Source: Arcicella sp043769985
GTDB lineage: Bacteria > Bacteroidota > Bacteroidia > Cytophagales > Spirosomataceae
NCBI GenBank assembly: GCA_043769985.1
Contig: JAYVIV010000281.1
Location: 1-30,487 of the forward strand
Direction of reading: 5' to 3'
Length of the DNA stretch: 30,487 nt
The notes under the pieces were generated by a model that was not told the DNA's origin, searched no databases, and saw only the letters and a program-made list of their open reading frames with translations. A program made the position numbers and the translations under genes. Positions 7,996 through 16,832 of the stretch are shown here, one piece after another (positions within the stretch are counted from its first letter, which is position 1; every line of letters starts with the position of its first letter).

Positions 7996-8655
7996 ATGAG
8001 CAGAAAGAAAAATATAAGATTTAAAGAAATTGAAAAGAATATTAATGTAATTCAAGAAGGTAAACTATTTTTTAATACAATAAAAGGTAATTGGTTGAGG
8101 CTTTTTTTCAAGAATGATAATCCAATTATTCTCGAAATAGGTTGCGGGAAAGGTGAATATACTGTTGGTTTAGCTAAATTATTTCCAGAAAAAAACTTCA
8201 TAGGTATTGACATTAAAGGAGATAGAATTGCTGTTGGTAGTAATCAAGCAATTGAAAACTCCTTGGGTAATGTTGCATTTTTAAGAACAAAGGTACATGA
8301 TTTAGAGAAATTTTTTAATGAAAATGAAATTTCAGAAATTTGGATAACTTTTCCTGATCCTCATTCTCTACACAGTGGAGTTAGACGAAGGATGACTAAT
8401 AAAAGATTCTTGATTATTTATAAAAAACTTCTTAATGAAAAAGGGTTACTACATTTGAAAACAGATAACGAAGCTCTTTTTGATTTTTCTATAGATACAT
8501 TAACTGATTTTGGGGTATCTGATTTTATTCAAACTAAAGACTTGTATAACTCAGAATTGAATGTAAGACATTATGGAATTAAGACAAGATTTGAGGAAAA
8601 GTTTACGGCCAAAGGGTTTAATATCAATTACTTATCTTGTAAGTTTATGGACTAA
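7996..8655 (+). CDS. trmB: tRNA (guanine-N7-)-methyltransferase TrmB
   Basis: TrmB methylates G46 in the variable loop of tRNAs using SAM. The SAM-binding motif I 'ILEIGCGKGEYTVGLAKLFP' lies near residues 50-69 and 'FIGIDIKGDRI' is the adenosine-contact motif. The catalytic region 'IWITFPDPHSLHSGVRRRMT' follows the family pattern FPDP...RR(L/M)T, though it lacks the PWPKKRH string of E. coli, as is usual in Bacteroidota. 'LLHLKTDNEALFDF' is the conserved C-terminal motif. At 219 residues it is normal length. It is monocistronic between a gene-less stretch and a strong terminator. Confidence 0.92.
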   Translation: MSRKKNIRFKEIEKNINVIQEGKLFFNTIKGNWLRLFFKNDNPIILEIGCGKGEYTVGLAKLFPEKNFIGIDIKGDRIAVGSNQAIENSLGNVAFLRTKVHDLEKFFNENEISEIWITFPDPHSLHSGVRRRMTNKRFLIIYKKLLNEKGLLHLKTDNEALFDFSIDTLTDFGVSDFIQTKDLYNSELNVRHYGIKTRFEEKFTAKGFNINYLSCKFMD

Positions 8656-8690
8656 GAAAAGCATCTCATAAATTTGAGATGCTTTTCTTA
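8653..8690. terminator. Bidirectional rho-independent terminator between trmB and gap
   Basis: A 15-16-bp perfect stem (8653-8668 with 8675-8690) and 6-nt loop with A-rich and T-rich outer ends. It can stop both trmB and gap transcripts, which converge here. Confidence 0.9.
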
Positions 8691-8708
8691 TGCATTGAAC
8701 AAAAGTAA

Positions 8709-9722
8709 TTACTTGTTAATCAACTGAGCAAAATAATTTACTGTTCTAACCAACTGAGAAACGTATGACATTTCATTGTCGTACCAAGAAACTGTTCGTA
8801 CTAATTGGGTATCACCTACATTCTGAACTTTAGTTTGAGTTGCATCGAATAAAGAACCATAAGAAGTTCCGATAACATCGCTACTTACAATTTCATCTTC
8901 TGTATATCCAAAACTTTCGTTTGAAGCCGCTTTCATAGCAGCATTAATTTCTTCTACAGTTGTCTTTTTCTCTAAAATAACCGTTAATTCAGTCAATGAT
9001 CCTGTAATAACTGGAACTCTCTGGGCTGATCCATCTAATTTTCCCTTTAAAGAAGGTAATACCAAGCCAATCGCTTTAGCAGCACCTGTTGTGTTTGGAA
9101 CAATGTTTTCAGCCGCCGCTCTTGCTCTTCGTAAATCACCTTTTGGATGAGGCGCATCCAAAGTATTTTGGTCATTTGTATATGCATGCACAGTCGTCAT
9201 TAAACCATTAACAATGCCGAATTGCTCTTCTAATACTTTCGCCATAGGAGCCAGACAATTTGTTGTACATGAAGCTCCACTAATTACTGTCTCAGAACCA
9301 TCGAGTATGTCATGATTTACGTTAAAAACCACTGTTTTCGCATCACCAGTAGCAGGTGCTGAAATTACAACCTTTTTGGCTCCTGCTGTTAAGTGAGCTG
9401 AAGCCTTATCCTTGTCAGCAAAGAAACCTGTACATTCTAACACAACATCAACATCATGTTGTCCCCAAGGAATTAGGGCTGGATCTTTCTGTGCATATAT
9501 TGTAACTGTTTCTCCATTAACACTAATTGTACTCTCTGTAGAAGTAACTTCTTGATTAAACCTTCCCTGTGCTGAATCGTATTTCAACAAATGAGCTAAC
9601 ACCTTAGGGCTTGTCAGATCATTGATAGCTACTACATCAATACCTTCCATGTTATAAATTTGGCGATAGACTAAGCGTCCTATTCTTCCAAAACCATTAA
9701 TTGCAACTTTAACTTTTGCCAT
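8709..9722 (-). CDS. gap: Glyceraldehyde-3-phosphate dehydrogenase
   Basis: GapA converts glyceraldehyde-3-phosphate, NAD+ and phosphate to 1,3-bisphosphoglycerate in glycolysis. 'INGFGRIGRLVYRQI' is the N-terminal Rossmann fingerprint, 'VVAINDLTSP' ends with the Asp that favours NAD over NADP, and 'SGASCTTNCLAP' holds the catalytic Cys152. 'HAYTNDQNTLDAPH' carries the catalytic His, and 'SWYDNEMSYVSQLVRTV' is the usual C-terminal motif. 337 residues is normal. It has a near-consensus promoter 40-70 bp upstream and is transcribed alone. Confidence 0.97.
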   Translation of the reverse strand: MAKVKVAINGFGRIGRLVYRQIYNMEGIDVVAINDLTSPKVLAHLLKYDSAQGRFNQEVTSTESTISVNGETVTIYAQKDPALIPWGQHDVDVVLECTGFFADKDKASAHLTAGAKKVVISAPATGDAKTVVFNVNHDILDGSETVISGASCTTNCLAPMAKVLEEQFGIVNGLMTTVHAYTNDQNTLDAPHPKGDLRRARAAAENIVPNTTGAAKAIGLVLPSLKGKLDGSAQRVPVITGSLTELTVILEKKTTVEEINAAMKAASNESFGYTEDEIVSSDVIGTSYGSLFDATQTKVQNVGDTQLVRTVSWYDNEMSYVSQLVRTVNYFAQLINK

Positions 9723-9768
9723 TTTTAAGAGATTGTAAATTTATAAATTACTTGATTTAAATACACTA

Positions 9769-9800
9769 CAAAAGTAACACATAACTACACATAATACAAA
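9769..9800 (-). promoter_or_regulatory. Bacteroidota promoter for gap
   Basis: Read on the minus strand, TTTG (complement of 9797-9800) is followed after 20 nt by TACTTTTG (complement of 9769-9776). This fits TTTG-N19-21-TAnnTTTG. Transcription should begin near 9762, about 40 bp before the gap ATG. Confidence 0.7.
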
Positions 9801-10028
9801 CTGGATATAATATATCACATGTATTTATTTAGTAAAACTAACTAAAATATTTAGTAAATATTAAATCTTCAAAGAGAGAATTACTAAAAATATTGGTGTT
9901 TGGATTATTTATTACTAATCTTATTGCTTAGTTTAATATTCCTATACCTTTAGTTACTCTTGTATTTATGTGAGAAGGGGTATCATCTCCACAAGAAGTA
10001 TAATACGATTACTGTAAAAGTGTAAGTT

Positions 10029-10056
10029 TATATGATCATAAGAGCTTGGTCATATA
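10029..10056. repeat. 10-bp hairpin in gap-dapD intergenic region
   Basis: tatatgatca (10029-10038) pairs with tggtcatata (10047-10056) with one G-T wobble and an 8-nt loop. It is followed by a purine-rich segment (agggtaggagg). No T-run, so it is not an ordinary terminator. Confidence 0.45.
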
Positions 10057-10230
10057 ATATAGGGTAGGAGGTCTTTAAACTTCATAATGCTAACTTGTAT
10101 TTTTTTGTCTTTATCACCTAAAATTCATTCACATCATGGTCTCAAACATGAAAAAAATTATTACTTAGCCTGTCACTCAATTTCTTAGAAGTAAAGATTA
10201 GTTATATTGCTCAACTTCCAGTAAATTTCG

Positions 10231-10266
10231 TCGTTATCTATAAATTGTTCATTTTATAGATAACGA
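10231..10266. repeat. 14-bp perfect inverted repeat
   Basis: 10231-10244 and 10253-10266 are perfect reverse complements around an 8-nt centre. An outer pair, agtaaatt before it and aatttact after it, could extend the structure with unequal bulges. No T-run follows. It may be a protein site, the core of an uncharacterised RNA, or a remnant of a dispersed palindromic repeat. Confidence 0.6.
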
Positions 10267-10572
10267 GACTTCATTTAATGAATTTACTTATTTCTGGCAT
10301 TGTTATAATAACTTACGCTGTGTAGACTTAGACAAATAAATAACAAGAGTTATAATTCTACTCATTACTCTTAAACAACTGACAATCTGGCAGATAAGCG
10401 TAATTGTATTCTTATTATTAAATGAATATTTAGAACAAAATTATATTTTGTACAGTCAATATTTTATTAATATTTAAATCATAAATATTAATAAATCAGT
10501 TAGTTACACATCTTAATCTCTTCTAAAAATTAATCTTAATATTGCTTCCAAATCTAAAATTTTAAGTAACTT

Positions 10573-10625
10573 ATCCATCAAATTTAGTGATATTTTTATC
10601 GAATTAATCCTCATATTTGATGGAT
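10573..10625. promoter_or_regulatory. Possible operator overlapping the dapD promoter
   Basis: An 11-bp perfect inverted repeat (10573-10583 with 10615-10625, spacer 31 bp) lies 60 bp before dapD. Its right arm contains the TTTG (10616-10619) that would act as the -33 element. Confidence 0.35.
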
Positions 10626-10641
10626 TATCGTTGAAATACTT

Positions 10642-10649
10642 TTACTTTG
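10642..10649 (+). promoter_or_regulatory. Probable -7 element for dapD
   Basis: TTACTTTG differs from TAnnTTTG at one fixed base and lies 37 bp before the dapD start codon. A TTTG lies 22 nt upstream, slightly more than the usual spacing. Confidence 0.4.
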
Positions 10650-10685
10650 TGGTTCAATTTAAAATGAATAAATACCAAATATTTA

Positions 10686-11504
10686 ATGGAACAATTAAAA
10701 ACTATTATTGAAAATGCTTGGGAGGACACTAACCTCCGCTCAACTGAAGAAACAAAAACTGCTATTGAAACAATCGTAGAGTTAGTAGATAAAGGTGAAC
10801 TTCGTACAGCTCAACCAAATGAAGATGGAACTTGGACTGTGAATGATTGGGTTAAAAAAGCAATTATCATGTATTTCCCAATTCGTCAAATGGTAGTGCA
10901 AGAGGTTGGAATCTTTGAATTTCACGATAAAATGAAATTGAAAAACAATTATGCTGCCTTAGGAGTGAGAGTTGTTCCACCTGCGGTTGCAAGATATGGG
11001 GCATATTTAGCAAAAGGCGTTATCATGATGCCTTCGTATGTGAATATAGGTGCTTATGTAGACTCAGGAACAATGGTTGATACTTGGGCTACAGTTGGAA
11101 GTTGTGCTCAAATTGGAAAAGATGTGCATTTAAGTGGTGGTGTTGGAATTGGTGGTGTTTTGGAACCTGCACAGGCAGCCCCTGTAATTATTGAAGATGG
11201 AGCTTTTATCGGTTCACGATGTATTGTGGTTGAAGGGGCAAGAATTGGTAAACGTGCCGTTTTAGGTGCGGGCGTGACAATTACCGGAAGTTCTAAAATT
11301 ATTGATGTAACTGGTTCTGAACCAGTAGAATACGTTGGATTTGTGCCTGAAAATAGCGTTGTCATTCCTGGCAGTTTAATCAAAAAATTTCCAGCAGGTG
11401 AATATAACGTTCCTTGTGCATTAATTATTGGAAAACGTAAAGAAAGTACAGATTTAAAAACATCATTAAATCAAGCTCTACGTGAAAATAATGTAACTGT
11501 TTAA
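10686..11504 (+). CDS. dapD: 2,3,4,5-tetrahydropyridine-2,6-dicarboxylate N-succinyltransferase
   Basis: DapD succinylates tetrahydrodipicolinate with succinyl-CoA in the succinylase branch of lysine and diaminopimelate synthesis. The N-terminal helical domain (about residues 1-95) is followed by a left-handed beta-helix of hexapeptide repeats, visible in 'GAYVDSGTMVDTWATVGSCAQIGKDVHLSGGVGIGGV' and 'IEDGAFIGSRCIVVEGARIGKRAVLGAGV'. The C-terminus 'GSLIKKFPAGEYNVPCALIIGKRKE' is typical. 272 residues is the normal length. It is transcribed alone, away from gap, and ends at a hairpin. Confidence 0.96.
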   Translation: MEQLKTIIENAWEDTNLRSTEETKTAIETIVELVDKGELRTAQPNEDGTWTVNDWVKKAIIMYFPIRQMVVQEVGIFEFHDKMKLKNNYAALGVRVVPPAVARYGAYLAKGVIMMPSYVNIGAYVDSGTMVDTWATVGSCAQIGKDVHLSGGVGIGGVLEPAQAAPVIIEDGAFIGSRCIVVEGARIGKRAVLGAGVTITGSSKIIDVTGSEPVEYVGFVPENSVVIPGSLIKKFPAGEYNVPCALIIGKRKESTDLKTSLNQALRENNVTV

Positions 11505-11524
11505 AAATCAGTATTTTGTTTTTC

Positions 11525-11560
11525 AAGAAGTCGTGGTAGGGGAGTCCTCCACAACTTCTT
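11525..11560. terminator. Hairpin between convergent dapD and hydroxyacyl-CoA dehydrogenase genes
   Basis: A 12-bp stem with one mismatch (11525-11536 with 11549-11560) encloses an inner agg/cct pair. The T run is weak, so termination strength is uncertain. Its position between two convergent stops supports terminator function. Confidence 0.65.
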
Positions 11561-11574
11561 TATGTATGAATATT

Positions 11575-12462
11575 TTATTTAAACCTATCAGCAATTACCA
11601 AATCTTTACTTCCAAAAACATATTTATAAAACCCTTCCCTTGATTTATTACCCTTCATTCCTGCTTGAACCATATTTACTAATAAAGGACATGGTGCATA
11701 TTTAGGATTCTTAAATCCCTCATACAATACGTTCAAAATACTTAAACATACATCCAAACCAATGAAGTCGGCTAATTGTAAGGGACCCATTGGGTGAGCC
11801 ATACCTAACTTCATAACCGTATCAATTTCTTTTACTCCTGCAACACCTTCATGAAGTGTATAAATAGCTTCATTAATCATCGGCATTAAGATTCTATTTG
11901 CTACGAAACCAGGGTAATCGTTTACCTCTACTGGGGTTTTATCCAAATTAATAGATAAATCAAATATCTTTTTTGTCGTGTCTTCGGAAGTTGAATAACC
12001 TTTTATTATTTCAACTAATTTCATAATCGGTACGGGATTCATAAAATGCATTCCAATCACTTTATGAGGTCTAATTGTTACAGAAGCAATTTTAGTGATA
12101 GAAATAGACGAAGTATTACTTGCTAAAATGGTATGTTCTGGACAGTATTTATCAAGATTACGAAATATCCCTAATTTAATATCAACGTTTTCAGAAGCGG
12201 CTTCGACCACCAAATCTGCCTTATACACCCCTGTCTCTAAATCAGTATAGGTTTTGATATTAGAAAGTGTTTCATCTTTAGTAGCCTCGTCAATTGTGCC
12301 TTTTTTTACTTGTCTTTCTAAGTTAGCCTCAATGGTTTGCAGGGCTTTATCCACAAATTCTTGCTTAACGTCAATCAGAGATACTTGATAACCTTTTTGA
12401 GCGAATGTATGAGCAATTCCATTACCCATTGTTCCTCCGCCTATTACTGAGATATGTTTCAT
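11575..12462 (-). CDS. 3-hydroxyacyl-CoA (3-hydroxybutyryl-CoA) dehydrogenase
   Basis: The enzyme interconverts 3-hydroxyacyl-CoA and 3-ketoacyl-CoA with NAD(H), in fatty-acid oxidation or butyrate-type metabolism. The N-terminal NAD fingerprint is 'ISVIGGGTMGNGIAHTFAQK', with the adenosine-ribose Asp in 'SLIDVKQ'. 'VIGMHFMNPVPIMKLVEII' holds the catalytic His and the HFxNP motif, and 'NDYPGFVANRILMPMINEAI' is the C-terminal domain signature. 295 residues fits stand-alone enzymes (Hbd/PaaH type) rather than the fused FadB. It lies 54 bp after the molybdopterin oxidoreductase gene on the same strand and may be co-transcribed, though no functional link is obvious. Confidence 0.9.
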   Translation of the reverse strand: MKHISVIGGGTMGNGIAHTFAQKGYQVSLIDVKQEFVDKALQTIEANLERQVKKGTIDEATKDETLSNIKTYTDLETGVYKADLVVEAASENVDIKLGIFRNLDKYCPEHTILASNTSSISITKIASVTIRPHKVIGMHFMNPVPIMKLVEIIKGYSTSEDTTKKIFDLSINLDKTPVEVNDYPGFVANRILMPMINEAIYTLHEGVAGVKEIDTVMKLGMAHPMGPLQLADFIGLDVCLSILNVLYEGFKNPKYAPCPLLVNMVQAGMKGNKSREGFYKYVFGSKDLVIADRFK

Positions 12463-12516
12463 AATTTTATTTTTGATATTTGAGTCGTTGTGAATTTTAT
12501 CTGAATTTGAATTACA

Positions 12517-14850
12517 TTAATCTCTAACCTCCGCAATGACAATCTTCCCATTCACAAATACAGGTTCTATCGTAATTATAACCGATTTAGATGTAGGTGT
12601 AAGACTTTTATCCGCTACAGAATCAATCGGTACTAAAGGATTGGTCTCAGGGAAGTAAGTTGCTACACTCTTAACTGGAATATTATAAGGCACAATTATA
12701 AAACGTTGAACTTCTCTATGTACTCCTCCATAGTAATTATGAAGATTAACTACTTGATAATTAGATAAATTTGCCTCAGCTATGTCTTTTTCATTCATCA
12801 TAATTACTCTTCGTTCGTTATATATCCCTCTATAACGGTCATTTAATCCATAAATGGTGGTATTAAACTGATCATGAGAACGTATAGTCATCATCAAGTA
12901 TTCATTATCAGCTAAAATATGTTGCGTTGGGATATTTATGGTAAATTGAGCTTTTTGATTTTTTGTCGTAAATTTTCCCTCTCTTGGAGCATTTGGCAGA
13001 AAAAAACCTTCTTCATTTGTTACACGTGCATTATAATTATCAAAACCTTCAAGCGTTTGTTCTATTAAGTCTCTAATATTATCATAATTAGAAATGAGAT
13101 TATCCCAATTTAAGTCAAATTTACTCATATCAAGGGTTGATTTAGCCAATTGAGCAACAATAGCAACCTCAGAGAATAAAGTATTAGATGGAGGTGTTAG
13201 TATTCCTTTAGAATTATGCACAAAACCAATGGAGTTTTCAACAGTAACAAATTGTATTCCGCTTGCCTGTATGTCCTCATCTGTGCGTCCAAGGGTAGGT
13301 AGTATAATCCCCACTTTACCATGCACTAAATGCGAACGATTTAGTTTCGTTGATACATGAACTGTTAAGTCACACTGCTTCATTGCCTTAGATGTGTAGT
13401 CAGTATCTGGGGTTGCAGAAAGGAAATTCCCCCCCATACCAAAAAAAACACTTGCTTTATTTTCGTACATAGCTTTAATTGCCTCCACCGTTCCGAAACC
13501 ATGTTCTTGGGGTGGCTTAAAATCAAAGATTTTTTCGATGCTATCTAATAACTGCTGAGGTGGTTTTTCAAATATCCCAACGCTTCTATTACCTTGAACA
13601 TTACTATGCCCACGCACTGGAAAAGTACCCGCTCCTTCATGTCCAATGCTACCTTTGAGTAATAACAAATTAACAACTTCTTGAATTGTAATAACAGAAT
13701 TTTTATGCTGCGTCATTCCCATTGCCCAACAAATAACTATTTTATTATGCACAGCTAAAAGATCTACCACTTCTTGTATTTTACTTAATTCAACCCCTGA
13801 TTGTTCCGCTAATTTATAAACTGAATAATCATTCAAGTCATCAATTAACTCCTTAAACCCCTCAGTATCAGCATTTATGAAAGAATAGTCAAAAACTTTC
13901 CCATTGGTAAAATTATCAGCCTCCACCAAAAGTTTTATTATACATTTAATGAGTGCTAAGTCTTGATTTAGGTTTACTTGAAGATAAATATCTGTTAAGG
14001 TCGTAGCACCTAAGAACATATCACGTATATCTTGTGGATTTTTAAAAGCTAAAAGACCTGCTTCTATCAAAGGGTTAATAGCAACAATCTTCGCTCCATT
14101 CCTCTTAGCTTTTTCTAATGATGTTAACATTCTTGGTGCATTTGTGCCAGGATTTTGCCCCATGATAATAATGACTTCCGCCTTCTCCAAATCATTCAAA
14201 GTTGTAGAACCTTTACCAAGTCCCAACGTTGCTGTAAGAGCCGAACCAGATGACTCGTGACACATATTTGAACAGTCAGGCATGTTGTTAGTTCCATACA
14301 TCCGAACGAAAAGTTGGTAAAGAAATGCGGCTTCATTTGAGGTTCGTCCAGAAGTGTAGAAAATAGCTTCATTAGGAGAACTACGACTTTTAAGGGTATT
14401 ACCGATATACTCAAAAGCATCTTCCCAAGAAATTTTCTCGTAATGAGTATTTCCATCACGTACAATCATTGGATGCGTCAGGCGACCTTGTTGACCTAAC
14501 CAATAATCTGATTTATTAGAAAGTTCCTCAACAGAATATCTTTGGAAGAATACAGGCGTAATTTTCAAGGTTGTGGCTTCCTCTGCAATGGCTTTAGCAC
14601 CACTTTCACAATATTCAGCAATGAGAGAACGATGGTCTGGATCGGGCCAAGCACAACTTGGACAATCAATGCCGTGTTGTTGATTTAATTTAAAAAGAAT
14701 TTTCATACCTCGATTGAAAGGCATTTTCCCAAAAACGTGCTTTACAGACGAAGTTATGGCAGTAAAACCAACAGATTCATCATAAGGCTTTGCTAATTTG
14801 AGACCCGTAAATTCTAAAGGAGTATTAGGATTAATATTGTTCATGGACAA
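12517..14850 (-). CDS. FdhF/YdeP-family molybdopterin-dependent oxidoreductase
   Basis: A 777-residue protein of the formate-dehydrogenase-alpha/YdeP group. Near the N-terminus is 'GIDCPSCAWPDPDHR' (Cys63, Cys66) followed by Cys81; this is fewer cysteines than the four-Cys cluster motif of classical FdhF, as in YdeP proteins. 'SNMCHESSGSAL' (Cys197) sits where the molybdenum-ligating Cys or Sec of formate dehydrogenases lies. 'VIIIMGQNPGTNAPRML', 'GMTQHKNSVITIQEVVNLLLLKGSIGHEGAG' and 'PVRGHSNVQGNRSVG' are conserved cofactor-binding segments, and the C-terminal molybdopterin dinucleotide domain has 'MMTIRSHDQFNTTIYGLNDRYRGIY'. fdhD lies 158 bp upstream in the same direction, supporting a sulfurated Mo-bis-PGD cofactor. 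Substrate is unknown; no partner electron-transfer subunit is adjacent. Confidence 0.88.
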   Translation of the reverse strand: MSMNNINPNTPLEFTGLKLAKPYDESVGFTAITSSVKHVFGKMPFNRGMKILFKLNQQHGIDCPSCAWPDPDHRSLIAEYCESGAKAIAEEATTLKITPVFFQRYSVEELSNKSDYWLGQQGRLTHPMIVRDGNTHYEKISWEDAFEYIGNTLKSRSSPNEAIFYTSGRTSNEAAFLYQLFVRMYGTNNMPDCSNMCHESSGSALTATLGLGKGSTTLNDLEKAEVIIIMGQNPGTNAPRMLTSLEKAKRNGAKIVAINPLIEAGLLAFKNPQDIRDMFLGATTLTDIYLQVNLNQDLALIKCIIKLLVEADNFTNGKVFDYSFINADTEGFKELIDDLNDYSVYKLAEQSGVELSKIQEVVDLLAVHNKIVICWAMGMTQHKNSVITIQEVVNLLLLKGSIGHEGAGTFPVRGHSNVQGNRSVGIFEKPPQQLLDSIEKIFDFKPPQEHGFGTVEAIKAMYENKASVFFGMGGNFLSATPDTDYTSKAMKQCDLTVHVSTKLNRSHLVHGKVGIILPTLGRTDEDIQASGIQFVTVENSIGFVHNSKGILTPPSNTLFSEVAIVAQLAKSTLDMSKFDLNWDNLISNYDNIRDLIEQTLEGFDNYNARVTNEEGFFLPNAPREGKFTTKNQKAQFTINIPTQHILADNEYLMMTIRSHDQFNTTIYGLNDRYRGIYNERRVIMMNEKDIAEANLSNYQVVNLHNYYGGVHREVQRFIIVPYNIPVKSVATYFPETNPLVPIDSVADKSLTPTSKSVIITIEPVFVNGKIVIAEVRD

Positions 14851-15008
14851 TTAGGGGGATTGTTAAGATTAGGACTCAGATTTAGATAATTTACTTGAAT
14901 AGATTTTAAGAAATCTCAAATAATTCTTTGTTACTAAAATCCTCATTTATCGATGCTAAATTGCTGTTTTAAACCTCAAATTGCTCAAAAATTATTTCGT
15001 ATAGTCAT

Positions 15009-15860
15009 CTAATCTATAATTCTTTCTTTTCCTGTATAAATATTAAAACGCTCATTTCTGAGAAATCCAATTAAAGTAACGCCAAATTGCTCGGCTGTTT
15101 GAACGGCTAAACTTGAAGGAGCTCCAATTGTAACGATAATAGGGAGATTTGCCATTACAACCTTCTGAATTAGTTCAAAACTTGCTCTACTACTCATTAG
15201 TAGTACTTTGTTCTTTAGAGGCAATAAATCTTGCGTTAGGGCATTACCAATTAATTTGTCAAGGGCGTTGTGTCTTCCTACATCTTCTCGCAGCAGAATT
15301 AAGTTTCCAGCTGCGTCAAATAAGGCAGCTGCGTGAAGTCCTCCCGTATGTTCAAAAACGCTCTGATGTTCATTCATTATATCAACTAAACCGATTATAT
15401 AAGTGTAATTAACTTTTAGAGCATTAAGTTCAAGTGCTTGTTTAGGTATATCACAAGTCATATTATCTATGGCTTCAATTGACGCTTTTCCACAAACACC
15501 ACAACTTGAAGTAGCATAAAAATTTCGCTGGAGATTTTGAACATTAAACTCAACTTCAGGCTTCAGCTCGACCCGAACGATGTTTTCAGTGGCTTGCTTT
15601 CCTGCATCTACGCAATATCTCACGCTAAGGATTTGATTATAAGACGTGATAATACCTTCTGAATACAGAAACCCCAAAGCCAATTCAAAATCATGCGTAG
15701 GTGTACGCATTGTAACGGATACGCTACTTTGCTGACGGTCATCAATACTTCCATAGCCCAATCGAATCTCTAAGGGTTCTTCAACCACAACCAGGTCTGA
15801 TTTTTCTTCAAAATTATCAAAAGATGCTTTTAATATATTTACGGGAGATATAGCGTACAT
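15009..15860 (-). CDS. fdhD: Formate dehydrogenase accessory sulfurtransferase FdhD
   Basis: FdhD transfers sulfur from a cysteine desulfurase to the molybdenum cofactor before its insertion into formate dehydrogenase. 'RTPTHDFELALGFLYSEGII' is the N-terminal family motif, 'SSCGVCGKASIEA' holds the working CxxC pair (Cys120, Cys123, close to Cys121 and Cys124 of E. coli), 'TGGLHAAALFD' and 'REDVGRHNALDKLIG' are the cofactor-binding motifs, and 'SSRASFELIQKVVMA' is also conserved. 283 residues is normal. It is the first gene of the leftward cluster and diverges from the S1-domain gene across 102 bp. Confidence 0.95.
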   Translation of the reverse strand: MYAISPVNILKASFDNFEEKSDLVVVEEPLEIRLGYGSIDDRQQSSVSVTMRTPTHDFELALGFLYSEGIITSYNQILSVRYCVDAGKQATENIVRVELKPEVEFNVQNLQRNFYATSSCGVCGKASIEAIDNMTCDIPKQALELNALKVNYTYIIGLVDIMNEHQSVFEHTGGLHAAALFDAAGNLILLREDVGRHNALDKLIGNALTQDLLPLKNKVLLMSSRASFELIQKVVMANLPIIVTIGAPSSLAVQTAEQFGVTLIGFLRNERFNIYTGKERIID

Positions 15861-15962
15861 AGGAAATGTTTAAAATAGATACTTTATAAGGCTTTAATTC
15901 CTTTTGTTAGAATGTTATTGCAAATTTGTGAATAAAATCATTGAAATAGAAAATTTATACGA

Positions 15963-16814
15963 ATGTTATACGAATCAGCACCCTTGCGATTGGGTCATTA
16001 TAATCGCCTTGAAGTAATTAAAGAATTAGATTTCGGCCTTTATCTGGATGGATATGATGGTGAAGAAATATTAATTCCTCGTGTGTATGTGCCAGAAGGT
16101 ACACAAATAGGCGACTTTCTTGAGGTGTTTATTTATCGAGATTCCGAAGATCGTTTGATTGCTACTACCTTAAAACCTTATGCCACCGTTGGTGAATTTG
16201 CGTATTTGAAGGTTAAGGATATTAGTAAATTAGGCGTGTTTTTAGACTGGGGACTCATGAAAGATCTTTTAGTACCTTTCGGAGAACAAACTCACAAAAT
16301 GGGTTTAGGGCGGTCTTATTTGGTTTATATTTATATTGATGAAGAAAGTGAAAGAATTGTTGCGTCAGCGAAGTTGGATAAATTCATAGAAAATGATACT
16401 TCAAAATTTACAGAAGGGCAAGAAGTATCACTAATTCCTTATGAATATACTGATTTAGGAATCAAAGCATTGATTGACAAACGTTGCATTGGGGTAATTT
16501 ACAAAAGTGAAGTATTTCAAGATGTTATATTAGGTGATATTACAAAAGGATTTATCAAAAAAATTAGAACTGACACGAAGATAGATTTGGCGTTGGTAAA
16601 ACAAGGATACGACAGAATTGACAATGTTAAATCACAAATATATGCTCTATTAGTCTCTAAAGAAGGATTCCTTCCTTACACTGATAAGACTGATTCTGAA
16701 ATAATCTATCGTGATTTACAAATGTCAAAAAAGGATTTCAAAAAAGCGATAGGAGGATTATACCGAGATAACAAAATTAAACTGCAAGATGATGGAATTT
16801 ACATTAAACAATAG
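15963..16814 (+). CDS. cvfB: CvfB-type S1 RNA-binding protein
   Basis: A 283-residue protein matching CvfB: tandem S1-like beta-barrels ('LGHYNRLEVIKELDFGLYLDGYDGEEILIPRVYVPEG', then 'EFAYLKVKDISKLGVFLDWGLMKDLLVPFGEQ', then a third after 'SLIPYEYTDLGIKALIDKRCIGVIYKSEVF') and a C-terminal winged-helix segment ('LQMSKKDFKKAIGGLYRDNKIKLQDDGIYI'). CvfB in Staphylococcus binds RNA and affects virulence-factor expression; in Bacteroidota its role is untested. It is cytoplasmic and appears to be expressed alone. The ATG at 15963 gives the usual short lead before the first barrel. Confidence 0.88.
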   Translation: MLYESAPLRLGHYNRLEVIKELDFGLYLDGYDGEEILIPRVYVPEGTQIGDFLEVFIYRDSEDRLIATTLKPYATVGEFAYLKVKDISKLGVFLDWGLMKDLLVPFGEQTHKMGLGRSYLVYIYIDEESERIVASAKLDKFIENDTSKFTEGQEVSLIPYEYTDLGIKALIDKRCIGVIYKSEVFQDVILGDITKGFIKKIRTDTKIDLALVKQGYDRIDNVKSQIYALLVSKEGFLPYTDKTDSEIIYRDLQMSKKDFKKAIGGLYRDNKIKLQDDGIYIKQ

Positions 16815-16832
16815 GCCTATTTATGTAACTGA

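Larger units (their letters stand above)
9777..10641. other. Long gene-less region between divergent gap and dapD
   Basis: 963 bp separate the two starts, and no ORF of useful length is seen on either strand. It holds two notable hairpins (10029-10056 and 10231-10266) and an inverted repeat before dapD (10573-10625), each listed separately. I see no tRNA, and could not match it to any known structured RNA. Confidence 0.6.

Noticed and set aside
9723..10685. tRNA, tmRNA or RNase P RNA in the long gap
   Set aside because: No T-loop, tag peptide or conserved core strings seen on reading.
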